A program made the position numbers and the translations under genes. The notes under the pieces are model-generated. The model made no database searches, was not told where the DNA came from, and saw only the letters and a program-made list of their open reading frames with translations. From Erythrobacter sp. (GTDB lineage: Bacteria > Pseudomonadota > Alphaproteobacteria > Sphingomonadales > Sphingomonadaceae), in assembly GCF_011765465.1 (NCBI RefSeq), contig NZ_CP050265.1, positions 2,509,501 to 2,573,500 of the forward strand: a DNA stretch of 64,000 nt. Direction: 5' to 3'. Positions 57,903 through 64,000 of this stretch are shown here, piece by piece. Each line of letters starts with the position of its first letter. The stretch's first letter is position 1.

Positions 57903-59579
57903 CTAGACCTCGAGCACCCGCGCACCCGCCTCGCTCGTCACCCGCTTCGTGCCCGCGAGGCGGGTCGAGCGGGTCTTGATGGTGTCGACGAAGCGGAATT
58001 CCGTGGTCGCGCGCGCCGGGGTCAGCTCGACCGCCATATACCCGCGCTGCGCGGTGTCGGCCCATTGCAATTGCGCGTTCTCCGCGACCAGCGCGCTCGC
58101 CAAATCGCCCGGCTTCACGAAGGAAAGGTAGCTTTCGAACCCCGGCGAGGTCGTCCCCTGCACGCCGACTTCGACGCCGACCTTCGCGCCTTCGTGGTCG
58201 AGGTCGAAGGCCCACGCGTTGTGCGTGTCCCCGGCGAGCACCACGAGGTTCGCGTCCGCTTCGAGCGCGGCCTTGAAGACCCGCTCGCGCGCGGCGGGGT
58301 ATCCGTCCCAGGCGTCCATGTTGAGCGGCAGGCCCGCCTTCGCCGCCATGGCGGCGGCGGTGAGGCGCTGGCGGATGAAATCGGGCAGGCTTCCCTCGAT
58401 CTGCGCGGTGAGCGCGGCGGGGCTGTTGAGATTGCCCATCAGCACCTGCTGGGCGAGCACCTGCCACGTCGCCCCGCGCTTGGTGGAGGCGGCGAGCCCT
58501 TCGGCAAGCCATTGCTCCTGTGCGGCGCCGAGCAGGTGGCGCGAAGGGTCGGACCAATCGGTTTCGCGGAAATTCTCGAGCGCGGCCATCGCGCCTTCCG
58601 GGTCGCTCGCGCCCTTGAGCACCGTTCCGTAATCGAGCTGCTCGTCGCGCCCTTCAAGCCGGGTGTCGAGCCGGAAGATCGTGGCGAGGTCGCCGATTTC
58701 ATAGGCGGCGTATGGCTCGTCGGACACCGGCATCCATTCGCGGTAGGCCCGCTTGGCAGTCGCCTTGCGCGCCTCCCACGTGCCCTCGGTTTCCGGCTGG
58801 TGGTTCTCCGCCCCGTCCTTCCAGCTGTCGTTCGCGCTTTCATGGTCGTCCCACACCGCGATCATGGGGAGCGACTGGTGCAGGCGCCTGAGGTCCGGGT
58901 CGGCGCGATAGGTCGCGTAGCGCGTGCGGTAATCGGTCAGCGCCACGATCTCGCTTTCCGGGGCCAGCACGCGGTCCGGATGAGCCTGCCCGCCGGAAGG
59001 ATAGATCCCGCGCCCGTATTCGTAGATGTAATCGCCGAGATGCACCGCGAGATCGCAATCGTTCGCTTCGAGAGCGTGGGCATAGGAATTGAACCAGCCG
59101 AAGCCGAAATTGGAGCAGGAGAACACCGCGAGGCGGAATTTCTGCGTCGGGCCGACGGGCAGCGTGCGGGTGCGGCCGATGTCGCTCACCGTGCCGCCCG
59201 GCGCGAGGAAGCGGTAGTAATACCAGCTGTCGGGCTCGAGCCCGTTCGCGATCCCCTTGGCGCACCAGTCGCGATTGGGGCTGGCGGTCGCCTTGCCCGC
59301 CGAGACGATGCGGGTGAAATCTGGGCTGGCGCTCACTTCCCAGTCGAGCACGGTGTCGGCCTCGCCGACGAAGCGGGTCCACAACAGCACCCGGTCCGCG
59401 CGCGGCTCGCCGCTGGCGACGCCGTGAGTGAAGCCGCTCCCCCATGAGCGCGCGCCCGCAGGCGTCGCGGCGAGCGCCGAGGCCGCGCCGGCGAGCGCGA
59501 ACAGGCCGCGGCGCGAAACGCCGCTGGTGGAGGTCGGAACGGGCGAGGGGGCCGGGGCGGCGGGGTCGTGCGTGGTCAT
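57903..59579 (-). CDS. phoD: PhoD-type alkaline phosphatase (Tat exported)
   Basis: 558 residues from the ATG at 59579. The N-terminus holds a twin-arginine signal (SRRGLFALAGAASALAATPAGA). PhoD signatures follow: GVASGEPRADRVLLWTR, the metal-binding HLGDYIYEYG, VWDDHESANDSW and LAGDTHNAWAFDL. It hydrolyses phosphodiesters and monoesters outside the cytoplasm. Convergent with the HTH gene; the stops are 3 bp apart. Confidence 0.92.
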   Translation of the reverse strand: MTTHDPAAPAPSPVPTSTSGVSRRGLFALAGAASALAATPAGARSWGSGFTHGVASGEPRADRVLLWTRFVGEADTVLDWEVSASPDFTRIVSAGKATASPNRDWCAKGIANGLEPDSWYYYRFLAPGGTVSDIGRTRTLPVGPTQKFRLAVFSCSNFGFGWFNSYAHALEANDCDLAVHLGDYIYEYGRGIYPSGGQAHPDRVLAPESEIVALTDYRTRYATYRADPDLRRLHQSLPMIAVWDDHESANDSWKDGAENHQPETEGTWEARKATAKRAYREWMPVSDEPYAAYEIGDLATIFRLDTRLEGRDEQLDYGTVLKGASDPEGAMAALENFRETDWSDPSRHLLGAAQEQWLAEGLAASTKRGATWQVLAQQVLMGNLNSPAALTAQIEGSLPDFIRQRLTAAAMAAKAGLPLNMDAWDGYPAARERVFKAALEADANLVVLAGDTHNAWAFDLDHEGAKVGVEVGVQGTTSPGFESYLSFVKPGDLASALVAENAQLQWADTAQRGYMAVELTPARATTEFRFVDTIKTRSTRLAGTKRVTSEAGARVLEV

Positions 59580-59657
59580 GGGCCTTGCGGTTAATCGCGG
59601 ATGGTGTCGGAGATGTGACAGCGCTGCGGGGCTTGCGCACGAAGCCTCCGGACAGGC

Positions 59658-60416
59658 ATGGACGCCTCCATGAGCGACATCCGATATCACGCCATGGCCG
59701 ACGGCCGCCACATCGCCTTCCGCCTTGCCGAAGGGCGCGGACCCAATCGAAACGGACCCTGCCTCGTCTTCCTGCCGGGCTATATGTCCGACATGGCCGG
59801 GAGCAAGGCGACCGCGCTGTTCGAGGACGCCCGCGCCGAGGGGCGGCCTGCGCTGCTGCTCGACTATTCGGGCTGCGGGGAAAGTTCGGGCGACTTCGCC
59901 GAGGGCACGCTGTCGCGCTGGCGCGAGGAGGTTCTGGCGCTGGTGGATGCTTATGTGAACGCTCCCATCGTCCTCGTCGGCTCGTCCATGGGCGGCTGGC
60001 TGATGCTGCTGGTGGGCGAGGCGCTGGGAAGCCGGCTGGTCGGCATGGTCGGCATCGCCGCCGCGCCCGATTTCACCCGCTGGGGCTACACCGACGACCA
60101 GCGCGCGCGGCTCGCAGCGGGCGAGATCGTCTACGAGGACAATCCCTACGGCCCCGAGCCGACGCCGACCCACCCCGGCTTCTTCGCCGATGCCGAGGGG
60201 CATATGCGGCTTTCCGGCGACATCGCGATCACCTGCCCGGTGCGCCTGCTCCACGGCCAGCGCGATGCCGACGTGCCGTGGGATACGAGCCTGCGCCTCG
60301 CCGAAGCGCTGCGTTCGGACGACATACAGGTGACCCTCGTCAAACACGGCGACCACCGCCTGTCGCGCGATTCGGATATCGCGCTGCTCAAGCGGACCCT
60401 TTCCTCGCTGCTGTGA
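59658..60416 (+). CDS. Alpha/beta hydrolase
   Basis: 252 residues. Nucleophile elbow GSSMGG (Ser near 111), oxyanion region FLPGYMSDMAGSKA, and Asp in HGQRDADVPWDTS with His in KHGDHRLSRDSD. Resembles the ABHD10-like group of small serine hydrolases, which act on thioesters or glycoside esters. An alternative start is the ATG at 59670. Its stop overlaps the next start (GTGA). Confidence 0.88.
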   Translation: MDASMSDIRYHAMADGRHIAFRLAEGRGPNRNGPCLVFLPGYMSDMAGSKATALFEDARAEGRPALLLDYSGCGESSGDFAEGTLSRWREEVLALVDAYVNAPIVLVGSSMGGWLMLLVGEALGSRLVGMVGIAAAPDFTRWGYTDDQRARLAAGEIVYEDNPYGPEPTPTHPGFFADAEGHMRLSGDIAITCPVRLLHGQRDADVPWDTSLRLAEALRSDDIQVTLVKHGDHRLSRDSDIALLKRTLSSLL

Positions 60417-61288
60417 GCCTTTCGATGTCCCTCCTCCTCGCGCTTCTCCTCCAGGTCGGCCCCAATCCGCAGGCGGGCGGGATCGCGGGCGAGCCCGACG
60501 AACTCGTCAACCGCCCGCCCCGCCCCGATGCTTCGGTCGAAGCCCCGCTCGACCCGGTCAGCGAATGGCTCAGGGGATGCCTCGAACAGGTGGTGGATGA
60601 CCCGGCGCGCGCGCACTCACAGGCGCAGATCCGGCGCAGCGAGACCTTCGGGGAGCAGCGCGTGATCGCCAACCACTGCCTCGGCGTCGCGGCGACCGAG
60701 CTCGGCCTGTGGGAGGATGCGCGCGCCGCCTTCCTCGCCGCGCGCGACGAGACGCCTGCCGAGGAGGCGCGGACCCGCGCGCGCTTCGGGGCGATGGCGG
60801 GCAATGCGGCGCTTGGCGGAGGCGATGCGGCGGGCGCGCTCGCGTTGCTCACCACCGCCGAGGCCGACGCGCGCGCCGCCGCCTCGGCCAGCCTCGAGGC
60901 GGTCGCGGCGATGGACCGGGGCCGCGCGCTGGTCGCGCTGGAGCGGGCCGAAGAGGCGCTCGCCGCGCTGCGCCGCGCGACCGCGCTCGCGCCTGACAGC
61001 GGCGAGGCATGGCTGCTCGAGGCGACCCTGCTGCGGCGCATGGACCGGCTGGAAGAGGCGCAGGCGGCGATCGAACGCGCCGTCGCGCTCGCCCCGATGG
61101 AAGGCGCGGTCGGGCTCGAAGCGGGCGTGATCGCAGTGCTTTCGGGGCGCGAGAAGGCCGCGCGCGAAAGCTGGCAATCGGTGATCGAGGTCCAGCCCGA
61201 CAGCCTCGCCGCGCAGACCGCGCGCGAATACCTTGCGCAGCTCCCGCCGGAAGTGGACAATGGCGCGCAGGAGGAGCCGCCCCAATGA
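60413..61288 (+). CDS. TPR-repeat protein
   Basis: About 291 residues if the GTG overlapping the hydrolase stop is used (the ATG at 60425 is an alternative). A short hydrophobic N-terminus (LLLALLLQVG) may be a signal or anchor. The rest is Ala/Arg/Glu-rich helices forming several TPR units, clearest at GRALVALERAEEALAALRRATALAPDSGEAWLLEATLLRRMDRLEEAQAAIERAVALAP. A scaffold or periplasmic adaptor is likely; partner unknown. Overlaps the next gene (ATGA). Confidence 0.78.
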   Translation: MSLSMSLLLALLLQVGPNPQAGGIAGEPDELVNRPPRPDASVEAPLDPVSEWLRGCLEQVVDDPARAHSQAQIRRSETFGEQRVIANHCLGVAATELGLWEDARAAFLAARDETPAEEARTRARFGAMAGNAALGGGDAAGALALLTTAEADARAAASASLEAVAAMDRGRALVALERAEEALAALRRATALAPDSGEAWLLEATLLRRMDRLEEAQAAIERAVALAPMEGAVGLEAGVIAVLSGREKAARESWQSVIEVQPDSLAAQTAREYLAQLPPEVDNGAQEEPPQ

Positions 61289-62280
61289 CCGAGTTTTCCG
61301 TCCTCGACCTCGTTCCCGTGCGCGAAGGGGGGAGCCTTGCCGAAGCCTTCGCCGCGAGCACCGACCTCGCCCGCGCCGCGGAATCTGCGGGGTGCAAGCG
61401 GTTCTGGGTGGCCGAGCATCACGCGATGGACGGGATCGCGGGCGGGGCGACCTCGGTCGTGCTCGCGCATATCGGGAACGCCACCAGCACCATCCGCATC
61501 GGCTCGGGCGGGATCATGCTCCCCAACCACACGCCCTTCCAGATCGCGGAGCAGTTCGGCACGCTCGATGCGCTCTTCCCGGGCCGCGTGGATCTCGGCC
61601 TCGGCCGCGCGCCGGGGGCGGGGCCGGAACTGCAGCGCGCCTTGCGCAAAAACCTCCACCAGGCCGCCGAGCATTTCCCGCAGGATGTGCTCGAACTGCG
61701 GGCGCTGCTGACGGGCGATGTCGAACTGCCCATCGCGGCGACGCCCGGCCTCGGCGCGAAGGTCGAACTGTGGATGCTCGGCTCCTCGCTGTTCGGCGCA
61801 AGCCTCGCCGCGAAGCTCGGCCTGCCCTACGCCTTCGCCGCCCATTTCGCGCCCGACCACCTCGACGCCGCGCTCGAACTCTACCGCCGGGACTTCCAGC
61901 CTTCGGACGCGCTCGACCGCCCGCACGTCATGGTCGCGATGAACGTCTTTACCGCGCCGAGCGCCAGCGAGGCGCGCCTCCTCGCCTCGTCCCAGCAGCA
62001 GAGCTTCGTGCGGCTTCGCACCGGCAATCCCGGCAGGCTCCCTCCGCCCATCGAGGACTACACCGACACCCTCCCCGCCCCGGCGCGCGCCATGCTGGAG
62101 CACATCGGGCAGGCCGCCGCGGTCGGCACTCCGCGCGAGGTGCGCGAGAGCATCAACGCCTTCATCGCCCGCACCGGCGCGGACGAGATCATGCTGTGCG
62201 GCGCGACATACGATGCGGACGCGCGGATCCGCTCGCTCGAAATGACGATGGAGGCGATGGAGGTCGAGCCCGCCGCCTGA
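61285..62280 (+). CDS. LLM-class flavin-dependent oxidoreductase
   Basis: 331 residues of the luciferase-like monooxygenase fold (alkanal monooxygenase-like subgroup). Start at the ATG at 61285 overlapping the TPR gene. Visible motifs: RFWVAEHHAMDGIAGGATSVVLAHI, RIGSGGIMLPNHTPFQIAEQFGTLDALFPGRVDLGLGRAPG and ELWMLGSS. Uses reduced flavin; substrate unknown. Last of the hydrolase-TPR-LLM operon. Confidence 0.9.
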   Translation: MTEFSVLDLVPVREGGSLAEAFAASTDLARAAESAGCKRFWVAEHHAMDGIAGGATSVVLAHIGNATSTIRIGSGGIMLPNHTPFQIAEQFGTLDALFPGRVDLGLGRAPGAGPELQRALRKNLHQAAEHFPQDVLELRALLTGDVELPIAATPGLGAKVELWMLGSSLFGASLAAKLGLPYAFAAHFAPDHLDAALELYRRDFQPSDALDRPHVMVAMNVFTAPSASEARLLASSQQQSFVRLRTGNPGRLPPPIEDYTDTLPAPARAMLEHIGQAAAVGTPREVRESINAFIARTGADEIMLCGATYDADARIRSLEMTMEAMEVEPAA

Positions 62281-62465
62281 AGATTAACGGCAGACCTTGC
62301 CCGGTGCGGGACGAAAGCCCCGCAACGCCCCGCAATCGTGCTTGCACCCGCCCCCGCAAAGCCTGTATCGGCGCGGCACGATAAAAACAGTCCGGCATAA
62401 TAATATTGCGCCGCAACATGAGCCCCGCGGGCGCGCCCGGACCACGCGTGCAGGAGCAGCTGACA

Positions 62466-64000
62466 GTGGCCAATTCCCCCGCCGGAGCCGACCCCCAGAT
62501 TTCATCGGACCTCGCAAACCTGCTGGCCGAGCGGCTCGGCGCGGCGATCCTGCCGGGCGACACGCCGCTGGAAGGCGAGGAACTGGCCGAGGCCGCCGCC
62601 TTCCTGCTCGAAACCGCCGCCCACCGCGAGCCCGAGCGCGCGGCGATGGCGATCGAATCCGCCACCAATGGCCGCCGCCGGCTGCGCATCGCGCTGGTCA
62701 ACGACGATATGCCTTTCCTCGTCGATTCGATCGCCGCCACCCTGACCGCGCAGGGCGTGAGCATCGACCGGCTGGTGCATCCGGTCATCCCGGTCACGCG
62801 CGATGCCTCGGGCGATCTCACCGGGCTGGGCGGCGCGGAGACGGGGCGGAAGGAAAGTTTCGTCTATATCGAGACACCGCGGGTCGATGCGCGCCACCGC
62901 CGCGACCTCCTCGCCGAACTGCGCCGCACGCTCGGCGACGTGCGCGCCGCGGTGACGGACTGGGGCGCGATGCAGGACGCGATGCGCGCCGATGCGGAAA
63001 GGATCGCGAGCGGCGAAAGCGGCAGCGGCCCCGCGCACGAGGAAGCGATCGACCTGCTCCACTGGCTCAACCAGGGGATGCTGACCCAGCTCGGCCACCT
63101 CCGCAGGAACCGCGACGGGAGCGAGGCCGACGCGCTCGGCATCTGCCGGGCGAGTGCGCGCGAGATCCTCGCCGATGCCTCCTACGAACGCGCCTTCGAC
63201 TGGTTCGATGAGGGCGACCGCGAGGGCGAGCCGCGCTCGCTGCTCGTCATCAAGGCCAACCGCCTGTCCACCGTCCACCGCCGCGTCCCGCTCGACCTGT
63301 TCATCGTCCCGCACCGGGTCGATGGAAGGACCGAGGCGCTCTCGATCCACGCGGGCGTGTGGACCAGCGCCGCGCTCGCCTCGCCGCCGCAGGAGGTGCC
63401 GATCCTGCGCGCCGCGCTCACGCGATTGACCGGCGAGCTCGGCTTCGATGCGAAGGGCCATGCCGGAAAGTCGCTGGTCCACGCCTTCACCACCCTGCCG
63501 CACGACCTGCTGGTCGCCTTCCGCCACGAGGAGATCGCCCGGCTCGCGACCGCGATGATGAGCCTGATGGACCGCCCGCGTCCGCGGCTGGTGCTGGTTC
63601 CCTCGCCGCTCGCCCGCCACGTCTTCGCCTTCGTCTGGCTGCCGCGCGACACGATCTCGACCGATGTGCGGATGCGCATCCAGGCGCTGCTGACGCAGGA
63701 GCCGGGGACCGCGCTGCTCGACTGGAGCCTCGAGATCGAAGGCAGCGACCTGGCCCTTTTGCAATTCCTGCTCGACACCCGCGCGAGCCGGGCCGCGCCC
63801 GATGCCGCCGCGATCGAGGCCAATCTCGAAGACCTCCTGCGCGGCTGGGGCGAGGCGGTCGAGACGCATCTCGCCGACGAGGAACCGGGCCGCGCGACCG
63901 CCATCGCGGCGCGCTATGCCCCCGCCTTCCCGCCCGGCTATCGCAGCGACTACGGCCCGGCCGAAGCCGCGCGCGACATCGCCCGCCTGCGCGCGCTCGC
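62466..64000 (+). CDS. NAD-specific glutamate dehydrogenase, N-terminal part (runs off the window)
   Basis: At least 511 residues of the giant (about 1550-residue) GDH family. The GTG at 62466 has AGGAG eight bases upstream; an in-frame ATG at 62418 is an alternative without a clear ribosome site. The family's N-terminal ACT-like region is recognisable in RRRLRIALVNDDMPFLVDSIAATLTAQGVSIDRLVHPV and later VHRRVPLDLFIVPHRVDG. The catalytic dehydrogenase domain would lie beyond the window. It runs glutamate to 2-oxoglutarate, opposite to gltBD. Confidence 0.9.
   Translation, partial: MANSPAGADPQISSDLANLLAERLGAAILPGDTPLEGEELAEAAAFLLETAAHREPERAAMAIESATNGRRRLRIALVNDDMPFLVDSIAATLTAQGVSIDRLVHPVIPVTRDASGDLTGLGGAETGRKESFVYIETPRVDARHRRDLLAELRRTLGDVRAAVTDWGAMQDAMRADAERIASGESGSGPAHEEAIDLLHWLNQGMLTQLGHLRRNRDGSEADALGICRASAREILADASYERAFDWFDEGDREGEPRSLLVIKANRLSTVHRRVPLDLFIVPHRVDGRTEALSIHAGVWTSAALASPPQEVPILRAALTRLTGELGFDAKGHAGKSLVHAFTTLPHDLLVAFRHEEIARLATAMMSLMDRPRPRLVLVPSPLARHVFAFVWLPRDTISTDVRMRIQALLTQEPGTALLDWSLEIEGSDLALLQFLLDTRASRAAPDAAAIEANLEDLLRGWGEAVETHLADEEPGRATAIAARYAPAFPPGYRSDYGPAEAARDIARLRAL

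Overview
The window is about 64 kb of GC-rich chromosome from an alphaproteobacterium, most likely Sphingomonadales, family Erythrobacteraceae (Erythrobacter/Qipengyuania type). I infer this from gene content and protein style: an NAD-type giant glutamate dehydrogenase, a DUF3576 lipoprotein, the leuS-lptE-holA and rnd-lptC-lptA orders, exosortase-A-associated sugar genes, and many short-chain CoA/PHA genes. Nearly all of it is core chromosome. I saw no rRNA, tRNA or CRISPR array.

Layout. 0-9.3 kb: uppP, an M13 peptidase and an ABC exporter on the minus strand; divergent PHA depolymerase; a minus-strand operon MaoC hydratase / thiolase / membrane protein. 9.3-13.6 kb: exosortase-A-associated surface-sugar genes (O-ligase-like protein, glycosyltransferase) with two uncharacterised partners. 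13.9-20 kb: gltB-gltD. 20-24 kb: exported proteins, an OprB-type porin, a membrane protein and an AT-richer orphan gene. 24-27.8 kb: crotonase-family protein, DksA-type zinc finger protein, ung, RNase D, lptC-lptA. 27.8-34 kb: initiating sugar transferase, holA-lptE-leuS, DUF3576 lipoprotein. 34-39.6 kb: phaB, PilZ protein, small RHH protein, murA, galU. 39.6-44.9 kb: cytochrome P450 plus acyl-CoA ligase, M23 peptidase, DUF455 protein plus peroxiredoxin. 44.9-53.4 kb: glnE, M28 peptidase, agmatine deiminase, TauE/SafE permease, thrS. 53.7-56.36 kb: a mobile element with near-identical inverted ends that encloses an IS1595-family transposase, an HNH nuclease, a GIY-YIG nuclease and a 48-residue protein. 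56.4-64 kb: a small membrane/HTH operon, PhoD phosphatase, alpha/beta hydrolase, TPR protein, LLM-type oxidoreductase and the 5' part of an NAD-glutamate dehydrogenase that runs off the window.

Themes. Nitrogen handling is well represented (gltBD, glnE, aguA, NAD-GDH). Envelope assembly recurs (uppP, murA, lptA/C/E, galU, initiating sugar transferase, M23 peptidase, exosortase-linked genes). PHA/fatty-acid metabolism is spread over phaZ, a thiolase, phaB, a crotonase, an acyl-CoA ligase and a P450; no PHA synthase is present here.

The least ordinary DNA is the passenger-carrying IS1595 element and several families of short extragenic stem-loops: a 41-bp tandem array with diverged relatives 3.8 kb away, hairpins with an ATCC loop, and a 19-bp perfect hairpin. 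Start sites were chosen by eye from signal peptides, ribosome-binding sites and overlaps; no similarity search was run.
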